Positions 33,693-47,675 of a DNA stretch of 64,000 nucleotides are shown one piece after another. The stretch spans positions 19,756,659-19,820,658 of the forward strand of contig NC_081217.1 of the NCBI RefSeq assembly GCF_902713425.1. Reading direction: 5' to 3'. The translations under genes were made by a program, and so were the position numbers. Within the stretch, counting starts at the first letter, position 1. Each line of letters begins with the position of its first letter. Source of the stretch: Acipenser ruthenus. Taxonomy: Eukaryota > Chordata > Actinopteri > Acipenseriformes > Acipenseridae. A model generated the notes under the pieces. It saw nothing but the letters and a program-made list of their open reading frames with translations. It had not been told where the DNA came from and did no database searches.

Positions 33693-35655
33693 CAATGGAC
33701 ATAAACCATGAAAACATCAACCAGTAAGCTTTGCACTGTGTTTGACAGCTGACACTAGATACTGTTGCCCTCTAATTTCACAGAAAGGAAATTTAGCTGT
33801 CTTGGGGCTTCATTCATATGTCATTATTGTGTCAGTAAAATGCAGTCCCTTTACATTCACTGACACAGTCGTGCTTTTAAGAACACAGCCCTCTGTTTCA
33901 GTGTAAAGACTGGTCATAGTATATCTTAGATTGTTAGGAGCAGAATGTCCAGCTTACAGGAAGACATTTAGACCTGAAATAAATTGATTAGAGCGCTGCC
34001 ATAGCCATGGCAGCACTATATTCTATTGCTATTTGTATAGCGCCGTAGCGACTTTGGCAGATCATTATGATTTAATCTGGGTCTTTTAGAAAAGGACTAT
34101 TGATTTAAGTGCTGGCTATGTGTGTTTTCCAGTAAGAATGTTACAGCAACCCTCAAATGGCAGTTTGGTATTATCGGCATTTCATTTGAAACAATGTTGC
34201 TTTTCTCTCTACTATCTGCTATTGGTGAACATTTGAAATGTCACTGTTTGTTTCAGCTAATCTGATCAAATAAAGCGTAGCTATGACCAAATGTTACACC
34301 AAGGGAATTTCTGTCTGCATAATACAGCAATAATAAAATGTGTTGAGTTTTTTTTCTTCTAAAATCATCTTTGTATTTCCTTTTTTTCACTGCAGTACCT
34401 TAAGCAAATGCATCACATGCATTATTTAACTACCCCCCTCCCCCCCAATTATGAATCAAATCCAATGTATGACAAGACAATGACAAGAACAGGGTTCTTT
34501 AACAGTGTGGACCACCCCAAAGCTATGATACCACAGTATATGCAACTACAACTTAATACACCACTACAACAACCAGGCACCACAACTAAGCTTATTACTG
34601 TTGTACTGTACTCCTAAATACTGCTGCACTTAGTACAGCCAGAAACCAAGCAGTCAGTTAACAATCAGTAAAGTCCTGGTAGTACTTAAGTACAAACCCT
34701 ACCTATTGTACTCCGTCTACTTCTTAGTGTCTGTAGTGCTCTGGTAGTACGACTGGACCTAAGCAGTACATTTAACTTTTTGATATTGCTGATTATTAAT
34801 ATGAATAGATACATGCTCCAGTTTTCGTTGTGCACTGTTAAATTCAGTAGTGCCCTCATGCTAGTGATGGTGAGTGGCGATTAGGTGATTAGCTAACAAC
34901 GGAGTCACTGTATGTTTCACAGCACTTGTCTGAATAATCTGGTTTGCTGCACATTTACATGCATTACACCTCCTATAAGTATATACTATAACACTGAGGC
35001 ACATGGCTATTGATTTAACTGACATGCAAATCACCTGTGCCTGGCTCTACTCTTAAGGCTTGAAAAGCTGTTTATACACCATCAGGCTCCTTACCTTAAG
35101 CACCACGGTACTCAGACATGGAAAAGTAAGCAGTGCAAACTGTAGATGAACTCAGTATTATCAGCAGACTATCCAGCTTACTTACTAATTAAACCAGAGG
35201 TGGAACTTTGTGGAGAGCAACTTTTGTCCATTTTTCAAATGTTCTGTGGGGTGCAGTAGTAATATTAAGTGGGGTGTTTGCACCCCCAAACCCATATTAA
35301 AAAAAACACCCCTGGTTAGAAGCACTCTAGATACTAAATGAAATGACCTTGGGGTACAACAGTTTGGGGGAAAGTTGTTCTGGACTGTAATCTAGTGATC
35401 AGGAACAACAAATCTACCAGTAAAAAGATTGTCCATGAAGCAGTGGCTTATGGTCCAGAACCTCAAGAACCAATTTTTAATTATAAAATCTGCTGACTAG
35501 ATTGTCTCCTGTTATACAAGACCGCTTGCTCTGAAGTAGAAGAACACTTATCCACAATCAAGAGTGGTTGTCTAAAATAGGGTGTTTGTTTTATTTTAAA
35601 TAATGTACCCTGAAAATCGTTAGATACCACATAAAGTACACAGTGAAGGAGTGTA

Positions 35656-35900
35656 TATTATTATTATTTGTTTATTTAGCAGACACCTTTATCCAAGGCG
35701 ACTTACAGAGACTAGGGTGTGTGAACTATGCATCAGCTGCAGAGTCACTTACAATTATGTCTCACCCGAAAGACGGAGCACAAGGAGGTTAAGTGACTTG
35801 CTCAGGGTCACACAACGAGTCAGTAGCTGAGGTGGGGATTTGAACCGGGGACCATCTGGTTACAAGCTCTTTTCTTTAACCACTGGACCACACAGCCTCC
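35656..35900 (-). mobile_element. CORE-SINE (MIR-like), minus sense
   Basis: Near full length, same family as 24547-24782 and 57691-58000. The head retains a B-box-like GGTTCAAATCCCC on the minus strand, then the core and the GTAAGTCGCCTTGGATAAAGG tail followed by a short (AAT)n. Confidence 0.85.
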
Positions 35901-36886
35901 TATAGCAACATAGTATAGGTATTGAGACTGGGTAGTGTGCTGTTCAGGCTTTAGTGGGTGAGTCAGCTTTATGTACCATGGTAAATATATGCGCATTAAT
36001 TATTCCGAGCACTCACACAGCCAAGTTAATTTTTAAGCACCCCCCCCACAGGTTCAGCTGTAAGTTCAACCAAAGCAATTCAGTTTCTGAAACACTGGCG
36101 CTGCAACGTCTCAAAGGAAAAAGCAACAGACACTCCTGATATTTTCAAGGCTATGCTTGTGTAGTTTTTCAGTTTACCACACTTTTCCCAAACTGTGCGT
36201 TTACCAGTATTGTTATTACACACAATCACTGCCGGGAAATAAAACAAGCCGTGCCAGGAGTTTAATCTTTGAATTGCCTGGGTCAAAGTACTGTGGCACT
36301 GCCGCGGCCACTCTTCAGTTCAGAATAAGGGTGGGGTTCATGCAGGTAGAATATGCCGGTTGAGATGTTATCTGAAATAGCTTCAGGAAAGAAAGAATAA
36401 AGAGCAGCAGCTTAACCCTTTTGGATCTATTCATTACCAGCGTCTAGCTCGATTTCACCACTTACTTAGACCTTTATTTTTTAATAACATATTTACTTTA
36501 TTTAAAAGTCCTTTTTTGTTCTGTTTCTTTGTTTCATGAATATCCAAATATATTTTATTCCTAAAAAAACATTCTATATATCTCTGTGAATAGGGTCCAC
36601 TAATTCGATGACAGGCTTGTAAGAAGGGCATGTCTTCTGTTACAGCTTCACTGTGTGAACAAGACTGATTGAGCCATTCAGACAGGATACCCTAAACCTG
36701 CTTTTATTTTCCACTTGCTATTGTTGTATAAATAACTATATCAATTTTGATTTTTGAAAGACAAGATGAATATAGCTTTTATTTATTAGACCAACACACA
36801 GACTTTGTAACCCTAAGAAATAAAATTAAAACACTGGTTCAAAATACACTTCAGAACTGTGCAGTAAGTGTGCAGTACATGTAGTG

Positions 36887-36888
<2 letters not shown>

Positions 36889-36953
<65 letters not shown>

Positions 36954-37046
36954 TATTTCTTAGCAGACACCCTTATCCAGGGTGACTTACAATTGTTACA
37001 AGATATCACATTATTTTTACATACAATTACATTATTTTTACATACA
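36889..37046 (-). mobile_element. V-SINE-like 3' fragment with long (ATT)n tail
   Basis: A perfect (ATT)n run at 36889-36953 joins the minus-sense SINE tail (TTTCTTAGCAGACACCCTTA) and part of the body; the tRNA-like head is missing. The ACATTATTTTTACATACAAT body motif is duplicated. Confidence 0.8.
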
Positions 37047-37297
37047 AATACGAAAACACCAAATTCGGTAAGGTTTGGCAATAATGTTTTGTGTTTGTGC
37101 ACATACAGTAGCTGCTATTATGAACCATCACAACTGGTATCTTTACCCTGCAAAACCTGAAAGAAAAGGTAGACTGACATTTCATTCACAATCCTGATCT
37201 AATAGGGATTTAACAATCTTGTATTTATTTAAATGCAGGGAGAACTTGCAGTTTGGTTTGATTACCGGTATATAATTGACTTCAGATCACACCCAGA

Positions 37298-37298
<1 letters not shown>

Positions 37299-37372
<74 letters not shown>
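37299..37372. repeat. (AT)n microsatellite
   Basis: Perfect (AT)n of about 74 bp upstream of lad1. Tyr-Ile frames through it are artefacts. Confidence 0.95.
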
Positions 37373-37375
<3 letters not shown>

Positions 37376-38087
37376 CTCATCCATAATCTCTATAGTTTCT
37401 TATTCTTATTCTGCATGACTGGTAAGTTTTGTGAAAATATCTATAAAGGCTGGAGGGAGTCATTTGTTGCTGTAAAGCCTAAGCAAATGAATGTCTCAAA
37501 GTATTTGTCCTTTTAATCGATATTAAAACAGGTAGCTGTTGAAGCCGTTTCTACTTGAATACCAGGTATATTATCTGCTAAAGTTTGCTTCAAATGTTCA
37601 AGTGGTAACTCTTAAGGGATCTGTACTTTCAATTTCAGAGGTAATTAATCTGCAGTTGTGGCTTATCACATATGTTCCATAAAGTAATTTACTATGAAAA
37701 CCATATAAGTTTATAATGTTTAACTGGATCTTTATTTAAGGTCATATTCATAAAATGTTGAAATACCATAACTGTACTAAACCTGAGCGCCTTTATCAGG
37801 ATCACTTTATAAATACAGCTTTTGGAATTTTCTAAGAATTAACAAACAATTTACAATTGAAGGTGTGCAGTGTTGAAACTATTAAAGTGTAGACTTAAAG
37901 GTTAGATTTAGCCTAACTTTTTAATCATAGCTACAGTGCCTGCTAATAGACTGCTCTCTATAGTGAAATGCACAGTAGAATAAAATGAATCTAATTACAC
38001 TAAAACTGTTGACAAATAAGAGCTTGATATGCATTAGTAAATATGAATAAATACACAATACAGGAAAAAAAAAACAACCATGATTAT

Positions 38088-38245
38088 TTTGCAGTTTTCC
38101 CCATGGTTCTACCAGTGTTTTACTATGCATTTAGTTTGCTATATCTTACCATACCTCTCTGGGCTTCATAATGCTCACCTATGCTTTAACACACTTTCAC
38201 TATTCTTTACTATGGGAAACTTTTATAAGGGACTTCCCAACAGTA
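38088..38245 (+). repeat. Degenerate dispersed repeat, copy 1
   Basis: CAGTTTTCCCCATGGTT...TTTACTATGCATTTAG...ACTTTTATAAGGGACTT resembles the stretch at about 38800-38985 on the other side of lad1 exon 1, and, inverted, about 56325-56445 in tnnt2. The family is not recognised. Confidence 0.5.
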
Positions 38246-38601
38246 ATAACGGGTCACAGGTGATAATAACAGCAGCTGCTGGAAAGTTCATAAAGGAAAG
38301 CGGTTTGAGGCTTGTCCATAACCTTTTATTAACACGACTTGTTACTGCCGTGTATTTACAAGGTGCTGCTAACAGGTATATTACAGAGCAGAACAAAGAT
38401 AGCAGGTCATGTGACTTCCCAGGAAGGCAGTTCAGGGTGAAGGTACACCTTCAGCAGAGCACCAGCACAAAGCACTGGCAAGTTATGGAAAGTTTGTAAA
38501 AACTTTATTTAAGGCACTTCCTTGACACGCTCAGCTGTGTGACTGGAGACCGGGGTGGCTAACTGGAATTGAATTGAAAACAAAGAAAAACAACGAGGGA
38601 A

Positions 38602-39301
38602 ATGTCCATTAGTCGAAAGAACTGGTCAGCTCTGTCCAGGTACTGTAAACTTCTCTACTTTCATTTTCTTTAACTGTTTGAGAACCAAACCCTGCTGTAG
38701 TCTACTACAGAATTTTATTGTAATTGAAATAAAGGCAGGGGTCCATTTGTTTTATATTTTATATAAACTGTACATTTGTTTCAGTGTACTGTGATGTTTA
38801 TGCAGTTTTCCCATGCTTTCCCCATGGTTATACTAGGCATTTACCATAGTTTACACTGGTTTGTCATGTTTATTAATGTGATTTATATTTGTGCTTACAA
38901 TACTTACCTGTGCTTTACCATGCTTTCACTATGATTTATTACATTTTACTCTGCTTTTACTAAGGTAAGCTTGTATAAGGGGACGCATGTTTAAGACTGT
39001 AAGTAATATGATATTTAATGGTAAAGTATGCATTCAATGTGATATTGAGGTTACATTTAGCCATTGTAAGCAAAGGTGTAGTGGGTATCTTCTTTGCATA
39101 GGTTCCATTTTTTCAATATCAAAGTTGCAAAAAAAAAAACAGTGGGGTTGTTTGCAAGTATGCAACGTAATTGAGTTTTGCAATGAAAAAAAAAAATATA
39201 TATATATTTATATATATGGGCTTCAGTGAGTTACAGGAAAATAATTCCATCTAGGGTTTCTGTGATGTCACCGCGAGACCGAAGGTCTAGTAAGTTATAA
39301 A

Positions 39302-39346
<45 letters not shown>

Positions 39347-40029
39347 CATTTGGAAGACTGTGGTATTTGCCCTAGCATTAGTTCCCCTGTATAGGAAGCA
39401 CATCAGAGACACAAAATTAAGAATGTAAAACCCTATTTGTCTAAATTTTTGTGACTTTAAATGGAACAAGTTCAAATACAAGCACTTATGTCACAATTAA
39501 AAAATGTACAGGGGTTTCCCAAATTTTGTTTTTGAAAGTACGTTTCACTTTTGCTATTTAAATGAAATTAGGTATCGAAATAACACTATGCTCTCACTAT
39601 CTTTGTTCACAATTGTATTTGCAAGCGCTGTTAAAGTGTTGCTCATACAGTCTTGTTGAGCAACATAAACACATGCATCTGAAGCAGTACATAGAATTAG
39701 CTGCTATTGTTCGACTGCAGAAGCGGGTGACGCTCCCCCTGACACACCCGCATTCACTTTATCACGGCTGCTGCTTTCATTGAGCTCAAGATCTTTTTTC
39801 CCGGTATCTAATCACTCCATGTGTTGTGTGGGAGTTCACACACAGTGTCACTGCTGCGTGAGGTGGTGCGACCGAGATGTGTAAAGGGTTGTCGTTTGTT
39901 AAGTTCACAAGAAGAAAATGTTCTCCCTACACACAGTAATGTGCCATCAACACGTTTTAAAAATGGGGTTATACTAAAGTGAATAGCAATCACATGGTTT
40001 TAACAATTCTTTACTGTGTACCACACGTT

Positions 40030-40079
<50 letters not shown>

Positions 40080-42963
40080 CAAAGTGACAGCCTCCTGTGG
40101 CAAAACAAACTACACATGCACACTATAGTCAAAGCCTGGAAGGCTAAAACCTTTGTGTGTTTTACAAAAGCAATGTCTTTACCCATTTTCACCTCACATT
40201 TGGCCTAAAAAACTAAATATTTATTTTAATGTAATCATATTACTTATTGATAATTCTTTTCTTGCAGTGTGGCTACAGTTTTCAAATTAAAATGGGATCT
40301 GAAATATAGCTGTTTCACATTTCTGTAGCAGTAGTCTGGTTTTGAGTCATCTTTTATACCCAAGCAAAATCCACTGTTGGAGGCATTCGTACAGTAGTGA
40401 CTGCCAATGTATGAGGAGTCACAAATGTATTGTGTATTGAAAGGGTTAACCAGTTTGTCTTTGGAAAGCTTGAAACGATCAATTCAAAAGTCATTGGGGA
40501 GTCACCGTTTAACTGGAGAGGTGGCATCTCATAATGGTTTGCATAGTATTGTCTCTCAGCTGAAGCACTGTACTGAGACAAACAATGCACAACCCCAAAC
40601 CTTGTGGCTTTTCTGATTAGCAGCAACCAGAGACCAAACCAAAGGTCAGATCAGATGATGCCATGGAGTTCTACTAATCGTACATGATCATCAATGGCAG
40701 AGCTGTGGCAGAACAAACACACACTGGCAGTTCTGTGGAACCTTATGAATTTGCCACTAAAATTCACATTAACTCTAATATGATCGGTTTCCACGCGGCA
40801 AATTGCATTCATTTTCAATAGCTTGTCTTATCTTTAATGTGCATTGACACAAGGCATCGGGCAAGACTGGGATGCCTTGCAGCTACTGTACAGTTAACTC
40901 ATATCATAATCTCACATCAAAGTTAACTTCAGTGAGCGAGAACTGTAAGACTCACATTCTCCTAAGACAGTTAGAGTTGTACTGTAGCAATACCGCACAC
41001 TCGCCACTGGAGGCACTGTAGTGCTTTGCTGTTCAGGTGCAGCAAACCTGAATCTCGCATTAAATCGCTTGCTGCTAGCTCTTCAGCAGTGTTGGCGGGT
41101 ACGATAATGTTTAGACCTGGGACTGTCCAATCAAATCCTGGGCCTGATTGAGAGACACTCCTAAAGTTCTCTGTCCTCTCTCCCTGCAGTCTGACGAGAC
41201 AGTGGACCGTGGAGGATGAGGAGGAGGTGGAGCGGGAGAGAAGACGAAGGATTCGCAGTACCAGCACCACCTCCGAGCCCCCCGACAGCAGCTCCAATGA
41301 ACCCGGGGAGCAGAAACCACACAGGTCAGGATAAAACCATTAGAAATATCTTCACTTTAGACTACAGCTAGACAGGATCCACGCTGCACCACCTAAGGGA
41401 CTGAGTAAAATGTTCTGGAAAGAGACCTGGTCCCAAGAGTGGGAGATACTCAGATCCGATTGGTGACTCCTTACTGGGATTCACTGATAAAGTAAGCACT
41501 AACATTTTTGTCTAGTCTTTTTTTTTGGAACTGAGGTTTGGTCGTTTGGCTGGCCACAGACTGGAGTTGTATTTCTCCACTGTATGGTTGTATAATTACA
41601 AGTTCTGTCTTGGGTAAAAAAAATATATATTTGTATAGCTTATGGAGAGGAGGAGAGTGACTAGGCTAATCAAAGGAGTTTTCAGGACGGATTGAATGAG
41701 CTGGCGGGCGTATGGAATGGGTTTCCAAGTCATGTTATTGCTTCTGAAGTTCCACCTTAGGATATTATACATACACACACATATATATGTGTGTGTATGT
41801 ATAACTCTTTCTGATAGAAATAGAACTATTGCGTGCAAATTTACATCTGAAGACATGACTCCAAAAGTACATTTTGTCATTGTAGGTCACAAGCCATCTT
41901 TATTTGGCAGTTTATTGCTGCACTAATCACTTCTTATCAACAGTATTTTACCTGCCCTTTTGGCTGCTTGCTGTATCTAATATGACAGGCTTTCTAATCT
42001 GAAAGCCATGTATATGACCTTTATTGGGTCCATATTACCTGCAACCACACTGTAGATTGACTTCCTATGTATTTGGGCCCCACCTGAAACCTGAAATTCT
42101 CTTTACTGGACTTTTAGGTGGTGTCAGGTTGGATCCTAATACCTGCTGCACAGGGAGTGAATCTTCTGTGTGGAAGCAATATACATATGCTTCAAAATGA
42201 AATCTGCAAAACCAGTCAATCTATACAAGTATAAGTTAGACAAGTTTAAAAAAAAAAAAAAAAGCTTAGTTATAAACATGTCCCTGAAAATAATGACCAT
42301 CTACATTGTGAGCTTAGTTCCTGAACACATTTAATAGATTATGAATTAGGAACTGAAGCTGATCTCTTTCTCATGCCCACAGTGCTCAGGATAAAGAGAA
42401 ACCGGAAGAGGCTGATCCAGAAAACCTTGCGTTCCTGGAGATGCTGAAGACACGCGATGAGCGCAGGAAGAAGAGGCATCTGGAGACCCTGATGAGACAG
42501 AAGGAGGGGGTGGAGGAGTGCCAGCCCAGCACCCCTGAGCCAGAGAGAGAGGGGCAGGGAGGCAGGGTGGAGGCTGAGGGAGAGGGGCAGAGAGGCAGGG
42601 TGGAGGCTGAGGGAGAGGGGCAGAGAGGCAGAGTTGTCATCGAGAGCAAAGCCCAGAGAGAGGGACAGGGAGGCAGGGTGGCAGTCGAGAGCAAAGCCCA
42701 GAGAGAGGGACAGGGAGGCAGGCTGGACACAGAGGCTCAGAAAGACTCCATGGGAGGGGTTCAGTGGGAGTTAAGGAACTCCACAGGACGAGGCAAATTC
42801 AGGGTGAGTAGCGCATTGCATTGTGGGATAGAAAACATGAGAATGTTGGTCTGTGTTCACTGTGTCAATTACGTCTGACCGGAAATCACTTTACCCTCCC
42901 AGAGCTCTTATCAAGATCTGATTTAGGATCAGATTACACAAGACCCCCTTCATAGATACAAAT

Positions 42964-43017
<54 letters not shown>

Positions 43018-43953
43018 GTATTTACTTTACAGTTGTGGAGGTTTGCATGTTAATGCTCAGTTGTGGATTTGAGAATCATATTTTTATTGTGTTTAGTGAA
43101 ATTAACAAGATCATTAAGCCCCTTTGTGTGTGTGTGTGTGTGTGTCTGTAAAATAAATACATTTGAATAGATATATTAGTAAAAATCTTTAAATTGCATG
43201 ATATTTATTTTCAGATTGAAGGTGCTGGAACAGAAACTGCGACGAACCAAGAACCAGTAACAACACCGACAAAATCTCCCCCCGGGAAATTCGTGAGGTA
43301 CACAGATTACAACGTGGTCTACAAAATACCTGATAGGAGTCACTTTAGAGAACATCTATGCGTGTTTAAAAGAGAACGTGTCTTGTATTTTACCATCATG
43401 GCTTTGTTTTCAGTGCGCCCTCCTTTAACAGAACCCAAGCAGACCTGTCAGTTTATCTTCCGTTGCATAGACACTGCTCTGCGGATGGAAAATAGAAATG
43501 AATGTAAAAAAATAACCCTGTGACATGGTACAGATTAGAGCTGTAGCTTCCTTTTGCTTTTAGACTTCACTTTTTCTTTAAAATGCCATATGGCCTTAAA
43601 AGACAGTGTTGTATTTAAGTTACGATACAAGATTACCTGTTGTATTGGTTAAACACTGCAATACAATGTAACGGCTATGCTTAAGCTGTTACAAGGCTGT
43701 GATTCCACTCATATAGTTGTGTTAAACTTTGTGTCAAAGCTTCATTTAGTAGTGGTTAGGGCTTTGGACTCTTGACCGGAGGGTTGTGGGTTCAATCCCC
43801 AGTGGGGGACACTGCTGTTGTACCCTTGAGCAAGGTACTTTACCTAGATTGCTCCAGTAAAAACCCAACTGTATAAATGGGTAATTGTATGTAAAAATAA
43901 TGTGATATCTTGTAACAATTGTAAGTCGCCCTGGATAAGGGCGTCTGCTAAGA

Positions 43954-43989
<36 letters not shown>

Positions 43990-46900
43990 AAACGCTATCC
44001 TATTAATGTTTTGACTTTTGACTATTGGTTATTTCCTTTGCAGTTCCCTGTCCATTTCCCTCGATAAGAGTCAGGAGTTCCCAGCTGAGACTAAGAATCT
44101 CTCCTCCCCTACCAGCCCCGCCTCCTCCACCACCCCCGTGGGTACCAGACCCTCACCGAGAGAGAGGAGGGTCAGGACTGAGGGGGCTGCAGTAAGTGCG
44201 GTGCGGTGATTTCCCAATAAGAGCAGATACAAAAAACATGAGTACGGTTACCTATAAGAGTAAAATCAGATACAAGATACAGTTATAGTTAGGAGCAGTA
44301 GTTGAATACGGCAAGGTATGGAGCAGTTCAGTGCAGGAACAAGCTATTGCAATAACTGGTACAATTGGGTGCCATATAGTCCAGTATAGTGGAGAGTTGT
44401 GAGTTTTACAGGCGCTGTCTGAACAGGTGTGTCTTGAGGAGGTGCCGGAAGGTGGTCAGGGACTGAGCAGTCCTGATATCCATGGGTATCCACCACTGAC
44501 TCAGAATTAGAGAGACTTGGCAGGTCTGTGGACACTTGACAAGTAATTGGGTTCTAATTGTGCCTGTTTAAAATGCAGGTGGAGGATGTGCAGATGAGAC
44601 ATCCCCCTTCCAGAGCCACCTCTTTCAGGGTAAGCATCACTCTGAGGTTCAGTTCATTGGTCTCTTCTTGAATGCAACAGTTTTGAATGCGCATCACCTT
44701 GGTCGAACGTTGATAATATTTGGGGACCACTACCATTCTGGCATGGATTGCTAATTCAAATCTATTGTTATTTTTATTTTTTTTTATTTTTATTTATTTA
44801 TTTCTTAGCAGACGCCCTTATCCAGGGCGACTTACAATTGTTACAAGATATCACATTGTTATTACATACAATTACATTATTTTTTACACATTATTTTTAC
44901 ATACAATTACCCATTTATACAGTTGGGTTTTTACTGGAGCAATTTAGGTAAAGTACCTTGCTCAAGGGTACAGCAGCAGTGTCCCCCACCTGGAATTGAA
45001 CCCACAACCCTCCGGTCAAGAGTCCAGAGCCCTAACCACTACTCCACACTGCTGCCCACTATTGCACATGTTTGATGCCTATCTACTCACGGACATTCAG
45101 CAAGCCACCAGTAAATATTATTTAGTTAATTCTTGCATTGGATAGTACTGTATAAATATGTGACTAATTCTAAAGTTAATTATTGCTTTGGGGCTGGATC
45201 TGATAGTAATTATTGGTCGGTTTATTTACTTTGCATGTGTTTTTTCCAGTCCACTAGATTAGGTGTTGGGGAGCTCTGTTTTGGTGCCAGTTTATGTATC
45301 TCAGTCACGTTCTCCTGTTGTTATATGAACAGATTTGCGGTTCCAATTGTTCACAGGTAACGTCAAGATCCGAGGACCCCCCCTCACGGTTTAACAGGAG
45401 GTGAGAAAGAGATACTTCATAATATTCCTCAGTAACATTACGCCAATAGAATGTGAGTTTATCACTGACTCCCAGTGGCCAAAAATATTATTGCAAACGT
45501 ATTCAACCATTCATTGCTTAATTGCCTGTACTGTACACATATATACATACATGTAATACCTGTATGAGTTTCCCATCCAGAAGAACGTGCTTCTAGCTCT
45601 GAAATCAGAGACTTGTTAAGGGTACAAGAGACCTGAATAAAAAGAGTTCGAAGGGCTAGCAAGCCTCTGTTTAAAGATGCAGTCTGTTGTAACACTCCTT
45701 TACACAACCTTCCCAACAGCTCCAGTCTCAGGATCCCCTCCAGAACCAAAGAAGAAAAGATGAAGAGATTATCAAAGGTAGGGCAGTGAAGTGTCCAAAC
45801 AAAGGAAGCTGTCGAAAATCTAGAAAAAAACGATACTAGAGGGTGCATTGTGTGGACTAGGGAAAAAACAGCTTTTTATACCAGCGAGGGAGTCTCCCAT
45901 ATTATACTGAATCAGACGCTGATTAGATCCTGTGGTCGCAATGAAAGTGAAGGGTAAGGAATGTTCTGTATTGCACATTTTATTTGCTCGTTAATATTTT
46001 TGTGGCCCCATTTCAACAATGGAGACTTACCCGTTGCAGATTCTAAACCCTGTCCTTAAGGTTAAGAGTTCTATAACCACATGTGCAGATGAGCCTGCCT
46101 CTTTTGCATAGTGTGATCAATGGTTCACACCCCTGCTTTAAAACCAAGCTTTACCCATGTAATATTACTACAGTACAAGTGAACATGTTGTGTGTAGGGT
46201 GTCTCTTATATATAAGAGATGTCATCTCCTGCAGTTTGGGCGAGAGTGTTTTTTCATACCATTATGATAGATACCATTGGTATGTCAAAATATTAGACTG
46301 TTTCCACTGTAGTTTCATTCTACCAGTAACTCAGCTACCCTGAGCCATGACCCCAGTACAGAATAATTACCATTGCAGTGCACATTGGAAATCACGTGGA
46401 TATTTTCTATTGTTACAGCAAGAGACTACACTTGATGGGGAATCTACCCCACCTTTCCAGAGGAAGTGAGTACAGCTTTTAAAAGATGCATTATATGCAT
46501 TCAAAACTTTAAAACAACTGGCTATTGTGCGACTTAGTTAGGTTGTATTTGTTTAATGAATGCAGAGCAATACATACTGGGTATGGTTATTTCATGGGAG
46601 GGAGGGTTTACAGATTCAACTCAATTCCTGGTCCATACAGCTATGCGGTCACCAGGTCGCTATTCTAGCTGCTATTCAAAGTACCCTGTGTCTGAAATAT
46701 GCGTGCTCTGCTCTACAGCTCCAAGCTAAGAATCTCTTCTCGGACCATTGAAGAAAAGCTGGAGAGGTTGGCCATGGCAGCACAGGTAGGGAGGAAGATC
46801 ATTTCTGAAACTGACCTACAACACTGCCATGTTTTCAATGCATTCACTGCACTCCTCTATTTGTGAATTGGGGGATGTGAATAATCATCACATGTGCATT

Positions 46901-47614
46901 TACAATGTAATTAATGGCAGGAAAGCGTTACCAGACACACTGTCGAATGTCAGGAGTGAGACTTGCTCATGTTAGGTTTTTTCGTCACCCTCATTTAGAA
47001 ATCGGAGCAGGTGAAATCTCCCACTGCATCTCGTAAAGACTGCTTCCTGTTTGCGGATGAGGTAGCAAGAAAACGGGGAGTGTTTGAAAGAGAGGCGACG
47101 AGCGTGGAGAGAAACAGCGGCACCAGCAGGAAGGTATTACAAAACAAGCTGACAGGGCCCTCTATTTCAAATCCAAATCTAGCTGGTTATCTCCGGGTAC
47201 AGTTCTGCATGTGGCTTGATGCTGTGTGACTTTCTCTGACAGGACAACCTGGACTTCTCAACTGGGATCTCAGAGCGAATCAACCGCTGGATCAGCAAAA
47301 CACAGAGGTCTGAGAAATCTCCTGGTCCCACGGTAACGATGTGCTGCATTTAAAGAGCTTTTCAATAGCTGTATCTGCAATACCAGATAGGTTTGCCTAG
47401 ATAGCGATCTTGCAGTGCTGCCCTAGGTGCTGTAAGATCAATGTCTACTGGGGGTAGAGTATTACAGGCAAACCTCTCTGGAGCATATGCTTGGTTGTTT
47501 TACAAATTGTTCAGCTTTAACATAACTGACATGCTGCTAGCCCTCAACGTTCTGTAGTGGTTTTGAGGTATCTGAAGTTGGAGGGAGGGAGGGAGGGAGG
47601 GGGAGAGAGAGAGG

Positions 47615-47675
<61 letters not shown>

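Larger units (their letters stand above)
32540..38500. other. Spacer between tnni1 and lad1
   Basis: About 6 kb without a recognisable gene. It holds three SINE copies (33449, 35656, 36889), a long (AT)n (37299-37372) and a degenerate dispersed repeat (about 38088-38245). The frames seen here are short and without motifs. Confidence 0.5.

Noticed and set aside
37233-40192. Tyr-Ile repeat frames through (AT)n
   Set aside because: Pure microsatellite translations.
42386-42730. Minus-strand frame of 114 codons opposite lad1 exon 3
   Set aside because: Pro/Leu/Ser repeat sequence is the antisense of the lad1 coding repeats, with no independent support.
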